NCBI RefSeq assembly: GCF_001517665.2
Contig: NZ_LN999809.1
Coordinates: forward strand, 422,501 to 486,500
Direction: 5' to 3'
DNA length: 64,000 nucleotides
Origin: Peptoniphilus phoceensis
GTDB lineage: Bacteria > Bacillota > Clostridia > Tissierellales > Peptoniphilaceae
Part shown: positions 55,571 to 64,000 of the stretch, piece by piece
Layout: the number at the start of each line of letters is the position of its first letter
Position numbering within the stretch: the first letter of the stretch is position 1
Notes under the pieces: model-generated
The model's input: only the letters and a program-made list of their open reading frames with translations
What the model was told of the DNA's origin: nothing
Databases searched by the model: none
Program-made: the position numbers and the translations under genes

Positions 55571-57838
55571 TTGTCAAAAATTAGAGTACATGCGTTGGCA
55601 AAAGAGATTGGTATAACAAGTAAAGAATTAATTGCAAAGCTAAATGAACTTGAAATATCCGTAAAAAATCATATGTCAACTTTAGATAGTGCTGATGAAG
55701 AAAAAGTAAGGAATTTATATAAAAATAATTCCCATAAAAGTGAATCTCCTGTAAAGAATAATGATTCTAATATTAAGAGAGATGCAAACAAAAAGTCTGA
55801 TTCTAATAAAAAATTTAAAGATAATAAGACTTTAGAAAGTAATACAGTAAAAAAGAAAGAAAATAATAAAAAATCTTCTAATCAAGTTAATAACTCTAAC
55901 AATAAAAAAGAAGATAAGGATAATTCTTTTAAAAATAAAAATTCAAAGAATAAAAAGAAAAAGTCTAAAAATAAAGATAATAATGAAAATAACAACTTCT
56001 TTAAAAGAGATTTAACAAAAAAGAAACCTAAGAAAAAAGTTAAGTCAAAACATAGGGTTGAAGAAGATGATAAGGGAGATGATTCTATAACAGTGATTGC
56101 ACCTATAACAGTAAAAGATTTTGCAAATCAACTTGGTGTATCTGTTTCTACAGTTATTACAAAGTTAATTGGTCTTGGGGTAATGGCAAATCAAAATCAA
56201 AGTATTGATGAAGATACTTGTATATTGCTAGCTGATGAACTTGGAATTGAAATCGAAATAGAAGCTCCAAATCTTGATGAGTCAGTGGAAGAAGAATATG
56301 GACTATTAAAAAAAGATAGGGAAAGAGATCTAAAAACTAGACCACCAGTAGTAACAGTAATGGGTCACGTTGACCATGGTAAAACATCCCTATTAGATTC
56401 AATAAAGAAAACTCATGTAACTCAATCTGAAGCAGGTGGAATTACTCAACATATAGGAGCATACACAGTTAATTTATCTGGAAAGAAGATAACTTTTCTA
56501 GATACTCCAGGTCACGAAGCTTTCACTTCTATGAGATTAAGAGGGGCTCAAACTACAGATATAGCTGTTCTTGTTGTAGCCGCAGATGATGGTGTTATGC
56601 CACAAACTATCGAAGCAATTTCTCACGCTAGATCTGCTGATGTACCGATTATTGTAGCTATCACAAAAATTGATAAACCAGAAGGAAATCCTGAAAGAGT
56701 AAAACAAGAATTAATGAACGAAAATCTTGTACCAGAAGAATGGGGTGGAGATACAATAGTTGTTGGAGTTTCATCTAAATCTGGAGAAGGTATTGATGAA
56801 CTTCTTGAAATGATTCTTCTAGTAGCAGAAATGCGTGAATTAAAAGCAAATCCTAATAGACGTGCAATTGGTACAATAATTGAAGCAAATCTTGATAAGG
56901 CAAAGGGACCTATGGCCACTATTCTTATAAAAAATGGTACTCTAAGATTTGGTGATGCCATTGTATCTGGTACTTGTTCTGGAAGAATTAGAGCTATGGA
57001 AGATGATAAGAGCAAAAAAGTCAAAAAAGCTGGTCCATCTATGCCAGTTGTAATTTTAGGATTAAATGACGTTCCAAATGCTGGTGACACTATTTATGCA
57101 GTAAAAGATGACAAAACAGCTAAAGCTATTGCAGATAAAAACACAGAAATTTCAAGAGAAAAAAGATTAAGTCAAACAACTAAAATAAGTCTTGATAATT
57201 TATTTGAAAAAATATCTGAAGAAGATGTAAAAGAACTTAATATTGTTGTTAAAGGCGATGTAAAAGGTTCTGTTGAAGCTCTTAATCAATCTTTATTAAA
57301 ACTTTCTACTGAAGAAGTTAAAATTTCTGTAATTCATTCAGGCGTCGGTGGAATTAATGAGTCAGATGTCACTCTTGCATCTGCATCTAATGCTATTGTA
57401 ATAGGATTTAATGTAAGACCTAATATCAATGCCATAGAACTGGCAAAAACTGAAGATGTTGAAATTAGAACTTACAGAGTTATCTACGAAATCATTAATG
57501 ACATTGAACAAGCTGCTAAAGGTATGCTAGATCCAGATATTGTTGAAGAAATCCTAGGAAGATGTGAAATAAGACAAACATTTAAACTACCAAACAATCA
57601 AATGGTAGCAGGTGTTTATGTACTAAGTGGTAAAATTTTAAGAAACTCAAAAGTTAAAGTTTTAAGAGATGACGTTGTTATTCACGAAGGAGATATTGCT
57701 TCACTAAAGAGATTTAAAGACGATGCTAAAGAACTTGCAACGGGCTTCGAAGGTGGTCTAGTTGTAGATGGATTTAACGACATTAAAGAAGGGGATCTTC
57801 TTGAGTCTTATATTCTAAAGGAAGTTGAGCGAGCATAA
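55571..57838 (+). CDS. infB: translation initiation factor IF-2
   Basis: 755 residues from a TTG placed 6 bases after AGGAGGTG; a GTG inside that site is not a plausible start. An IF2_N domain (about 1-50), then a long Lys/Asn/Ser low-complexity linker (about 55-165) and a second IF2_N-like domain (about 175-225) precede the GTPase: G1 GHVDHGKT (265-272), G3 DTPGHEAF and G4 TKID. Domains II to IV follow to the end. It delivers initiator tRNA to the ribosome. Confidence 0.97.
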   Translation: MSKIRVHALAKEIGITSKELIAKLNELEISVKNHMSTLDSADEEKVRNLYKNNSHKSESPVKNNDSNIKRDANKKSDSNKKFKDNKTLESNTVKKKENNKKSSNQVNNSNNKKEDKDNSFKNKNSKNKKKKSKNKDNNENNNFFKRDLTKKKPKKKVKSKHRVEEDDKGDDSITVIAPITVKDFANQLGVSVSTVITKLIGLGVMANQNQSIDEDTCILLADELGIEIEIEAPNLDESVEEEYGLLKKDRERDLKTRPPVVTVMGHVDHGKTSLLDSIKKTHVTQSEAGGITQHIGAYTVNLSGKKITFLDTPGHEAFTSMRLRGAQTTDIAVLVVAADDGVMPQTIEAISHARSADVPIIVAITKIDKPEGNPERVKQELMNENLVPEEWGGDTIVVGVSSKSGEGIDELLEMILLVAEMRELKANPNRRAIGTIIEANLDKAKGPMATILIKNGTLRFGDAIVSGTCSGRIRAMEDDKSKKVKKAGPSMPVVILGLNDVPNAGDTIYAVKDDKTAKAIADKNTEISREKRLSQTTKISLDNLFEKISEEDVKELNIVVKGDVKGSVEALNQSLLKLSTEEVKISVIHSGVGGINESDVTLASASNAIVIGFNVRPNINAIELAKTEDVEIRTYRVIYEIINDIEQAAKGMLDPDIVEEILGRCEIRQTFKLPNNQMVAGVYVLSGKILRNSKVKVLRDDVVIHEGDIASLKRFKDDAKELATGFEGGLVVDGFNDIKEGDLLESYILKEVERA

Positions 57839-58191
57839 TGAATAATAAAAGGATTAATAGAATTTCAGAAGAAGTTAAAAGAACAATTTCTAATATTGTT
57901 CAAAACGAATTGAAAGATCCAAGAATTCCTTCTATAACAAGTATATCTCATGTTGAGGTAACAAATGATTTATCTTACGCCAAGGTGTATGTATCTGTTT
58001 TAGGCGATGAATATGATAGAGATGAAGCTGTAGAAGGACTTAATTCAGCTAAGGGTTTTATAAAAAAAGAATTGGCAAAAAAAGTAAAACTTAGAGCTAT
58101 GCCAGAATTGATTTTTATAAAAGATGATTCCATTGAAAGAGCTCTTGAACTTGACAAGTTAATTGATGAGGTTAATCGTGGAAATGACTAA
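57838..58191 (+). CDS. rbfA: ribosome-binding factor A
   Basis: 117 residues, overlapping infB by one base (TAATG). The KH-like fold is recognised by RINRISEEVKRTISNIVQNELKDPRI (about 4-29), LSYAKVYVSVLG and RAMPELIFIKDDSIERALEL (near 82-101). It helps mature the 16S rRNA 5' end. Confidence 0.97.
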   Translation: MNNKRINRISEEVKRTISNIVQNELKDPRIPSITSISHVEVTNDLSYAKVYVSVLGDEYDRDEAVEGLNSAKGFIKKELAKKVKLRAMPELIFIKDDSIERALELDKLIDEVNRGND

Positions 58192-59158
58192 TTTAAAAGA
58201 TCTTTCTTTGGAATTAAAAAATCTAATCGATACTAGTAAAAATATTGCTGTGGCATCACACTTAAATCCTGATGGAGACAATCTTGGATCAGTTACGGCA
58301 ATGATTGGATTATTAGTTAAACTTGGGAAAAAACCAATTTTTATATTAGATGATACTATCCCATCTTCTTTTAAGTTTTTACCAAATTTATCTTATGCAA
58401 AAAGCCCAGATCAAATTGATTGTGAAATTGATTTATTTATTGCTCTTGATTCTTCTGATGAAGATAGAATGGGAGACAAGGTGAAAGAGATTTTTTCTAA
58501 ATCAAAGAGAACTGCAAATATAGACCATCATTTTAGCAATAAAAAATATGCAGATTTAAATATTGTAGATGACAAATCTCCTGCAACTTGTGAAATTCTT
58601 GCAAGAATTTTTAAATCATTAAACCTTGAATTAAATAAAGAAATAGCTACTTCCTTATTTACTGGACTTTCAACTGATACAGGATCTTTTAAATATAGTT
58701 CAGTGACTTCAGATACTTTTAGTATTGCATCGGACCTATTTAAATATGATATTGACATTAATGAAGTTACAGTAAATATTTATCAAAGTAGGTCAAGACA
58801 AAAAACAGATCTTTTAATTAGAGCGATGAATTCTATAGAGTATTTTGATGATGATAGGATTGCAGTTGTTTTTGTTACAAAAGATGATATGGAAATAACA
58901 AAGGCATCTAAAGCTGATGCCGATGGTATAGTAGAATTTGTAAGAGATATAGATACAGTTGAATTGGCAGTCTTACTTAAAGAAAAAGAGGACTGTATTA
59001 GACTCTCTTTAAGATCTAAATCTTATGTAGATTGTACTGAAATAGCTTCTAAGTTTAATGGTGGTGGCCATATTAGAGCATCAGGAGGTACAATTTATTC
59101 TACAGATTTGGAAAAGGCAAAAAGAGATGTAGTTAATTTTGCAGAAGAGCAGCTATGA
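58184..59158 (+). CDS. nrnA: DHH-family phosphoesterase (NrnA-like oligoribonuclease)
   Basis: 324 residues, overlapping rbfA by 8 bases. DHH motif residues: SHLNPDGDNLGS (about 24-35), ALDSSDEDR (near 87-95), NIDHHFSN (near 111-118) and the DHHA1 GGGHIRASG near 297-305. NrnA degrades nanoRNA and pAp. The start at 58184 is chosen by length and position; GTG at 58178 is an alternative. Confidence 0.93.
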   Translation: MTNLKDLSLELKNLIDTSKNIAVASHLNPDGDNLGSVTAMIGLLVKLGKKPIFILDDTIPSSFKFLPNLSYAKSPDQIDCEIDLFIALDSSDEDRMGDKVKEIFSKSKRTANIDHHFSNKKYADLNIVDDKSPATCEILARIFKSLNLELNKEIATSLFTGLSTDTGSFKYSSVTSDTFSIASDLFKYDIDINEVTVNIYQSRSRQKTDLLIRAMNSIEYFDDDRIAVVFVTKDDMEITKASKADADGIVEFVRDIDTVELAVLLKEKEDCIRLSLRSKSYVDCTEIASKFNGGGHIRASGGTIYSTDLEKAKRDVVNFAEEQL

Positions 59159-60045
59159 TGGATGGACTTTTAGTTTTTGACAAAGACAAGGGAATAACTT
59201 CTCACGATTTAGTTTATAAAGTTAGACGAAAATTAGGCATAAAAAAAGTAGGTCATACAGGTACTCTTGATCCTATGGCAACAGGTGTACTTGTCATATC
59301 TATTGGCAAAGCTACTAAAACCAGTGAATATATAATTTCAAGTGATAAAGAATACGAAGCTAAAATAAAGTTAGGAATATTAACTGATACTTACGATATT
59401 ACAGGAGAAATTTTAAAGAAAGAATCAGTTAATTTTACTGAAGAAGAAATTGGAGAATGTTTAAAAAAATTCACTGGAAAAATTTCTCAAAAGCCACCTA
59501 TTTATTCAGCTCTTAAAGTTAAGGGTAAAAAACTTTATGAATACGCCAGAGAGGGCAAGAGTGTTGATATAAAAAAAAGAGATGTAGAGATATATTCAAT
59601 AGATCTCTTAGGTTTTAATGGAAGCGATGAAATTTCAATTAGAACTAAAGTGTCAAAAGGAACATATATAAGATCTCTTGCTAACGATATCGGTGAATAT
59701 TTAGGAAGCTATGGAACACTTACAGAATTAAGAAGGACTAGAACTGGTGATTTTAAAATTCAAGATGCTGTTGGAGTTTCTGAATTTGAAAATATGAGTG
59801 TAGATGAAATAAATAAAAAAATATTAGCAATGGATTTAGCACTTAGTAGTTTTAGTAGAATTGATATAGATAAAAATTATTATGAAAAATTTCTAAATGG
59901 ACAATTTTATAGACTGAACAATAAAGTGGAAGATAAGGAATACAGAGTTTATTCTGATAATAAGTTTTTAGGAATTGGAGAAATCAGAATAATTGATGGG
60001 AAATTCTATCTGAAGATGAAGAAAAAATTGATAGGTGATTTATGA
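59155..60045 (+). CDS. truB: tRNA pseudouridine-55 synthase TruB
   Basis: 296 residues. The catalytic aspartate is in HTGTLDPMATGVL (about 36-48); KPPIYSALKVKGKKLYEYAREG (near 118-139) and the GTYIRSLANDIGE loop (near 176-188) are conserved. It makes the T-loop pseudouridine of tRNA. ATGATG gives two possible starts; the first overlaps the nrnA stop. Confidence 0.96.
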   Translation: MMDGLLVFDKDKGITSHDLVYKVRRKLGIKKVGHTGTLDPMATGVLVISIGKATKTSEYIISSDKEYEAKIKLGILTDTYDITGEILKKESVNFTEEEIGECLKKFTGKISQKPPIYSALKVKGKKLYEYAREGKSVDIKKRDVEIYSIDLLGFNGSDEISIRTKVSKGTYIRSLANDIGEYLGSYGTLTELRRTRTGDFKIQDAVGVSEFENMSVDEINKKILAMDLALSSFSRIDIDKNYYEKFLNGQFYRLNNKVEDKEYRVYSDNKFLGIGEIRIIDGKFYLKMKKKLIGDL

Positions 60046-60950
60046 AAATAATTGAAATTGACTTAAAATTTGTAGCAAATGAAGAATCAGTTATTGCCCT
60101 TGGAAATTTTGATGGCGTTCATAGGGGTCATATCGAATTAATAAAAAAAGCAGTTGAAGATGCAAAAAAATTAAAAATTAAATCCAGCCTACTACTTTTT
60201 AATGAACACACAGACAATCTTGTTAAAGTTGGTAAAAAAGAAATAATTACGACAAATAAGACAAAATTTGAAATTCTTGAAAAACTTGGTGTAGATATAA
60301 TTTATCTAATTAATTTTACAAAAGAATTTATGGCTTATAGTCCTATAATGTTTTTGGAGAATTTTTTAGCTAATAATTTAAAAATTAAAGGTGTAGTTGT
60401 TGGATATGACTACACTTATGGTTTTAAAAAATCAGGTGATGTTGAATTTTTAAATAAAAACAAAAAATTATTTAAAAGTGTTCATGTTATAGAACAAATT
60501 TCTTATAAAGGCGAAAAAATATCATCATCTCGTATAAGAAGCTTGATTGAAGAGGGAAGAGTAAAAGAGGCGCATAATTTACTATCAAGACCATATAAAC
60601 TAATTGGTAAGATTATCCATGCCAAAGGTCTTGGTAAAAAAATGGGATATCCAACTGCAAATCTTGAGCTAGTAGATAATTTTGTAATTCCTAAATTTGG
60701 TGTTTACGACACTGATATTATTATTGATGGTAAAAGATTTAAAGCTTCAACCAATATTGGAACTAATCCAACTGTTGAACATGATGGAATTAAAATAGAA
60801 GCACATATTCTTGATTTTGATAGAGATATTTATGGCGAAATTGTTGAACTGGAACTTTTAGAATTTGTTAGACCAGAATTAAAGTTTGATAGTGTAGATG
60901 AACTTTTTGAACAAATAGCTAGAGATGTTTTAGTTACAAGGAATAGATGA
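60042..60950 (+). CDS. ribF: bifunctional riboflavin kinase / FMN adenylyltransferase
   Basis: 302 residues, overlapping truB by 4 bases. The N-terminal nucleotidyl transferase has GNFDGVHRGH (about 22-31) and SSRIRSLIEEG (near 164-174); the C-terminal kinase has GLGKKMGYPTANL (about 198-210) and ASTNIGTNPT. It makes FMN and FAD, needed among others by the FAD enzyme oleate hydratase at the window start. Confidence 0.96.
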   Translation: MKIIEIDLKFVANEESVIALGNFDGVHRGHIELIKKAVEDAKKLKIKSSLLLFNEHTDNLVKVGKKEIITTNKTKFEILEKLGVDIIYLINFTKEFMAYSPIMFLENFLANNLKIKGVVVGYDYTYGFKKSGDVEFLNKNKKLFKSVHVIEQISYKGEKISSSRIRSLIEEGRVKEAHNLLSRPYKLIGKIIHAKGLGKKMGYPTANLELVDNFVIPKFGVYDTDIIIDGKRFKASTNIGTNPTVEHDGIKIEAHILDFDRDIYGEIVELELLEFVRPELKFDSVDELFEQIARDVLVTRNR

Positions 60951-60951
60951 C

Positions 60952-60980
60952 TTTACAATAAATTAATTATGTGGTAAGAT
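60952..60980 (+). promoter_or_regulatory. promoter for rpsO
   Basis: TTTACA (60952-60957), 17-base spacer, extended -10 TGGTAAGAT (60972-60980). Its -35 overlaps the end of ribF. Confidence 0.65.
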
Positions 60981-60989
60981 ATACAAGGT

Positions 60990-61060
60990 TAAATAGCTAT
61001 TCACAGTTGGTCGCTCCTCGACGCCTACTTTGATTAGCTTTATTAAGAAAATAGGAGGAA
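60990..61060 (+). promoter_or_regulatory. structured leader of rpsO, probable S15 autoregulatory site
   Basis: AGCTA (60995-60999) pairs with TAGCT (61035-61039) around an inner hairpin GTCG-CTCCT-CGAC (61010-61022), giving a branched structure just before the AGGAGG site. S15 leaders that bind their own protein have this kind of junction next to the ribosome binding site. The assignment is by position and pairing only. Confidence 0.5.
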
Positions 61061-61063
61061 ATT

Positions 61064-61330
61064 ATGTTAGAACCAAATATTAAAAAAATTATTATTGACG
61101 AATTTAAAACTCATGAAGGTGATACAGGATCACCAGAAGTACAAATTGCAATTCTTACAAGAAGAATTAACGATTTAAATGAACACTTAAGAACTCATAA
61201 AAAAGATCACCATTCAAGAAGAGGACTTCTTAAAATGGTAGGTAAAAGAAGAAATTTATTGAGATATTTAAAAAATAAGGATATAGAAAGATATCGTACA
61301 CTTATTAAAAAACTACAAATAAGAGGATAA
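61064..61330 (+). CDS. rpsO: 30S ribosomal protein S15
   Basis: 88 residues. Signature [37 protein letters not shown] is complete. AGGAGG precedes the ATG. Paired with pnp downstream, the usual bacterial arrangement. Confidence 0.98.
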   Translation: MLEPNIKKIIIDEFKTHEGDTGSPEVQIAILTRRINDLNEHLRTHKKDHHSRRGLLKMVGKRRNLLRYLKNKDIERYRTLIKKLQIRG

Positions 61331-61331
61331 T

Positions 61332-61355
61332 AGGAGCGGTAATTCCGCTCTTTCT
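61332..61355 (+). terminator. hairpin between rpsO and pnp
   Basis: GAGCGG (61333-61338) with CCGCTC (61344-61349), followed by TTTCTT. The weak T-tract suggests a partial terminator or processing hairpin; in other bacteria the rpsO-pnp gap is an RNase III site for PNPase autoregulation. Confidence 0.6.
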
Positions 61356-61373
61356 TATTAGAAGGAGGAAATA

Positions 61374-63485
61374 ATGGAAAAAACTTATACTATGGATCTT
61401 GCAGGTTCTCAGTTAAAAGTAACAATTGGAAAAGTTGCTGAACAAGCAAATGGAGCTTGTTTAGTACAATATGGAGATACTGTTGTACTTGTTACTGCAA
61501 CGGCATCTTCTAAACCAAGAGAGGGAATCGACTTTTTTCCTCTAAGTGTTGATTATGAAGAAAAAATGTATGCTGTTGGCAAGATTCCAGGTGGATTCAT
61601 TAAGAGAGAAGGACGACCTAGTGAAAAAGCAACTCTAACAGCTAGATTAATCGACAGACCTCTTAGGCCTCTTTTCCCAGAAGGTTATAGAAATGATGTA
61701 CACATAGTAGCAACTGTTTTAAGTGTTGATCAAGATCATTCACCAGAAATTGTTGCCATGATAGGTTCCTCTATTGCTCTTTCTATTTCTGATATTCCTT
61801 TTGATGGACCAACAGGTTCAGTTGAAGTTGGTTATATAGACGGTAAGTATATAATAAATCCTAATGAGGAAGAGAGAAATAATTCTAAGATTAATTTATC
61901 TCTTGCAGGAACTGAGACAGCTATTATGATGGTTGAAGCAGGTGCTCAGGAAGTTAGTGAAGCTGAAATGCTTGGTGCAATTTTAGACGGACATAATGTA
62001 ATTAAAGAAATATGCACTTTCGTAAGTGACATCGCTGAGGAAATCGGAAAAGAAAAATCTGAATACGAAGTATTTAAAGCTGATGAAGAAATTGTTGCCA
62101 AAGTAAAAGAATTTGGAACAGACTTGCTTGTTGATGCTATAAGACAAAAAGATAAAGTTGTAAGAGAAGAAAAAACTGAAAAAGCTAAAGAAGAAATTAA
62201 AGAACACTTCGAGGACTTAATGGAAGAACACGCTAAAGATGTCTCAGCAGCTATAGATGAAATCGAAGTAACTGAAATAAGACGTGGAATAATTGAAGAG
62301 GAAAGAAGACCTGATGACAGAAAGCTTACTGAAATAAGACCACTTTCTTCAGAAGTTGGTGTTCTACCTAGAACTCATGGATCAGGCTTATTTACAAGAG
62401 GACAAACTCAAGTGCTTTCAATAGCAACTCTTGGAGCTATTTCTGAAGAACAAGTAATTGATGGTCTTGGTGATGATAGACCTAAGAGATATATTCATCA
62501 TTATAACTTCCCTGGTTTTTGTGTTGGAGACACTAAACCATCAAGATCTCCAGGTAGACGTGAAATTGGACATGGAGCACTTGCTGAAAGGGCACTTTTG
62601 CCAGTTATCCCAGATCAAGAAACTTTCCCTTATACAATTAGAGTAGTTTCAGAAGTTTTATCTTCCAATGGATCATCTTCTCAAGCTTCTATATGTGGAT
62701 CAACTCTTGCACTTATGGATGCAGGTGTACCTATCAAAGCTCCAGTTGCAGGTATAGCAATGGGACTAATAGAAGAAGAAGGAAAAATAAAAATTTTGAC
62801 AGATATTCAAGGTTTAGAAGATCATTTTGGTGATATGGACTTCAAGGTAGCTGGTACTAGAAAGGGTATTACAGCTATTCAAATGGATATAAAAGTTGAA
62901 GGAATAAAAAAAGAAATTCTTGAAACAGCTCTTGATAGAGCAAAGGATGCAAGATTTGAAATTTTAGATCATATTGCTAAAACAATAGAAAAACCAAGAG
63001 AAGAACTTTCTAAATATGCTCCAATAATTCATATGATAAGTATAGATCCTGAAAGAATCGGCGAAGTTATCGGTGCTGGTGGTAAAATAATTAATAAAAT
63101 TATTGAACAAACTGGTGTTAAAATTGATATCGATGATGATGGAAAGATTTCTATCCTATCAGATAGTGATGAAAAAGCTAAAGAAGCAATTTCAATTATA
63201 GAAGATATTGTAAAAGAAATTGAAGTTGGAGAAATATATGTTGGAAAAGTTAAGAAAATAGTCAAATTTGGTGCCTTTGTAGAATTAAAGAAGGGAACTG
63301 AAGGCTTGCTTCATATATCAGAAATTGCTCACGAAAGAACTAAAAATGTTGAAGATGTTTTAAAAGTTGGAGATTCAGTTGAAGTTAAGGTAATAGATAT
63401 TGCCAAAGATACAGGAAAAATCTCTTTATCAAGAAAAGCTCTTTTAAAGAAAGAAAACAACAAAGAAGAAGAAAACAATAAATAA
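61374..63485 (+). CDS. pnp: polyribonucleotide nucleotidyltransferase (PNPase)
   Basis: 703 residues: two RNase PH-like cores (about 1-215 and 315-545), a helical linker, then KH (about 553-610; [14 protein letters not shown]) and S1 (about 620-690; [28 protein letters not shown]). Core 2 keeps [18 protein letters not shown] and the metal aspartates ([16 protein letters not shown]). It degrades RNA 3' to 5' using phosphate. Strong GAAGGAGG site. Confidence 0.98.
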   Translation: MEKTYTMDLAGSQLKVTIGKVAEQANGACLVQYGDTVVLVTATASSKPREGIDFFPLSVDYEEKMYAVGKIPGGFIKREGRPSEKATLTARLIDRPLRPLFPEGYRNDVHIVATVLSVDQDHSPEIVAMIGSSIALSISDIPFDGPTGSVEVGYIDGKYIINPNEEERNNSKINLSLAGTETAIMMVEAGAQEVSEAEMLGAILDGHNVIKEICTFVSDIAEEIGKEKSEYEVFKADEEIVAKVKEFGTDLLVDAIRQKDKVVREEKTEKAKEEIKEHFEDLMEEHAKDVSAAIDEIEVTEIRRGIIEEERRPDDRKLTEIRPLSSEVGVLPRTHGSGLFTRGQTQVLSIATLGAISEEQVIDGLGDDRPKRYIHHYNFPGFCVGDTKPSRSPGRREIGHGALAERALLPVIPDQETFPYTIRVVSEVLSSNGSSSQASICGSTLALMDAGVPIKAPVAGIAMGLIEEEGKIKILTDIQGLEDHFGDMDFKVAGTRKGITAIQMDIKVEGIKKEILETALDRAKDARFEILDHIAKTIEKPREELSKYAPIIHMISIDPERIGEVIGAGGKIINKIIEQTGVKIDIDDDGKISILSDSDEKAKEAISIIEDIVKEIEVGEIYVGKVKKIVKFGAFVELKKGTEGLLHISEIAHERTKNVEDVLKVGDSVEVKVIDIAKDTGKISLSRKALLKKENNKEEENNK

Positions 63486-63493
63486 GATTTTGG

Positions 63494-63525
63494 TCGCATT
63501 AAGATTTATTTTAATGCGATTTTTT
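63494..63525 (+). terminator. rho-independent terminator after pnp
   Basis: TCGCATTAA (63494-63502) pairs with TTAATGCGA (63511-63519), then six T's. dut begins 12 bases later, so it may be expressed by read-through. Confidence 0.85.
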
Positions 63526-63537
63526 AAAGGAGAAATT

Positions 63538-63969
63538 ATGAAATTAAAAGTTATAAATAAAAGCAAACACCCATTGCCAAATTATCAAACAGATGGCTCT
63601 TCAGGTATGGATTTAAGGGCAAATTTAGACGAAAAGATGGTCTTAAAGCCACTTGATAGAGTTTTAGTTCCAACAGGACTTTATTTTGAATTTGAAAAAG
63701 GATATGAAGCACAAGTAAGAGCTAGATCTGGGCTTGCTCTTAAAAAAGGTTTAGGACTTCCTAATGGAATTGGAACAATTGACTCCGATTATAGGGGTGA
63801 ATTAAAAGTTATTTTAATTAATTTGAGTAAAGAGGATGTTGTTATCGAAGACGGCGATAGAATTGCTCAAGTTGTTTTTATGAAAATTGAACTTCCAGAA
63901 GTAGTTGAAGTACAAGAGATTAGTGAAACGAAGAGAAGTGATGGAGGCTTCGGTCACACTGGTCTTTGA
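63538..63969 (+). CDS. dut: dUTP diphosphatase
   Basis: 143 residues from the ATG preceded by AAAGGAG; an in-frame TTG at 63490 runs through the terminator and is rejected. All five trimeric dUTPase motifs are seen: SGMDLRAN, RARSGLALKKG, GIGTIDSDYRGE, GDRIAQVVF and the C-terminal RSDGGFGHTG. It keeps uracil out of DNA and supplies dUMP. Confidence 0.96.
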   Translation: MKLKVINKSKHPLPNYQTDGSSGMDLRANLDEKMVLKPLDRVLVPTGLYFEFEKGYEAQVRARSGLALKKGLGLPNGIGTIDSDYRGELKVILINLSKEDVVIEDGDRIAQVVFMKIELPEVVEVQEISETKRSDGGFGHTGL

Positions 63970-63980
63970 GAGCACAAATT

Positions 63981-64000
63981 GTTATAATATTAATGAGGTG
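63981..64000 (+). promoter_or_regulatory. possible -10 box and start of the next gene's leader
   Basis: TGTTATAAT (ending 63988) is an extended -10 sequence and GAGGTG at 63995-64000 looks like a ribosome binding site for a gene beyond the window. No good -35 is visible. Confidence 0.35.

Noticed and set aside
55739-56050. AAT/AAA-rich repeats in infB as a possible repeat element
   Set aside because: They encode the low-complexity Lys/Asn linker common between IF-2 N-terminal domains; no insertion is implied.
63490-63537. Longer N-terminus for dUTPase
   Set aside because: It would translate through a terminator hairpin; the family starts near the ATG at 63538.
1-64000. CRISPR arrays, tRNA/rRNA genes, prophage or replication origin
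   Set aside because: No regularly spaced direct repeats, cloverleaf-type sequences, phage structural genes or dnaA-box clusters were seen on reading the window.

Overview
The window is a contiguous piece of a low-GC, AGA-codon-rich Gram-positive (Firmicutes-type) chromosome. A PolC-type replicative polymerase, T-box leaders, rubrerythrin, the FtsW/PBP and nusA-infB gene orders, and the overall style of the proteins point to a strict anaerobe. My best guess is the Peptoniphilaceae (Anaerococcus/Peptoniphilus-like, Tissierellia). That placement is inference from gene content, not a database result.

Layout. 1-13 kb is accessory in character: the tail of an unknown protein, a TetR-family regulator with an oleate hydratase (ohyA), a three-gene operon of a MoxR-type AAA+ ATPase, a predicted beta-propeller protein and a VWA/MIDAS protein, a GNAT acetyltransferase, a YkvI-type membrane protein, a DUF853/HerA-like ATPase and a small AAA ATPase. 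13-17 kb holds aminopeptidase C, a decayed T-box-like leader beside a decayed IS200/IS605-type element, and metY behind an apparently intact methionine T-box leader on the minus strand. 17-21.6 kb is an antimicrobial-peptide-type module: an ABC transporter (ATPase plus two permeases, minus strand) divergent from an OmpR-type response regulator and a histidine kinase.

21.6-30 kb is one long plus-strand run: yebC, deoC, lgt, queH, a CapA-like protein, a tRNA methyltransferase, rsmI and a NurA-HerA nuclease/translocase pair. Minus-strand recX and a GIY-YIG protein follow. 31-41 kb carries FHA-FtsW/RodA-PBP, ispD-ispF, a small transaldolase, glpX, rho, rpmE, prmC-prfA and rubrerythrin. A lipoprotein gene split by a frameshift in a run of nine A's lies at 41.4-42.5 kb (minus).

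42.6-64 kb is the core translation/envelope/replication block: rpsB-tsf-pyrH-frr, uppS-cdsA-rseP-ispG-polC, rimP-nusA-ylxR-infB-rbfA-nrnA-truB-ribF, then rpsO-pnp-dut. Many genes overlap by 1-8 bases, indicating tight translational coupling, and several hairpins with T-tracts lie inside these runs, suggesting partial attenuation between operon segments.

The most notable items are the MoxR/propeller/VWA operon, a NurA-HerA pair in a housekeeping operon, a PolC whose PHP domain has lost several metal-binding histidines, the A9-interrupted lipoprotein, the orphan T-box beside an IS200 remnant, and clustered alternating half-sites before ohyA. No CRISPR array, rRNA, tRNA or prophage was seen.
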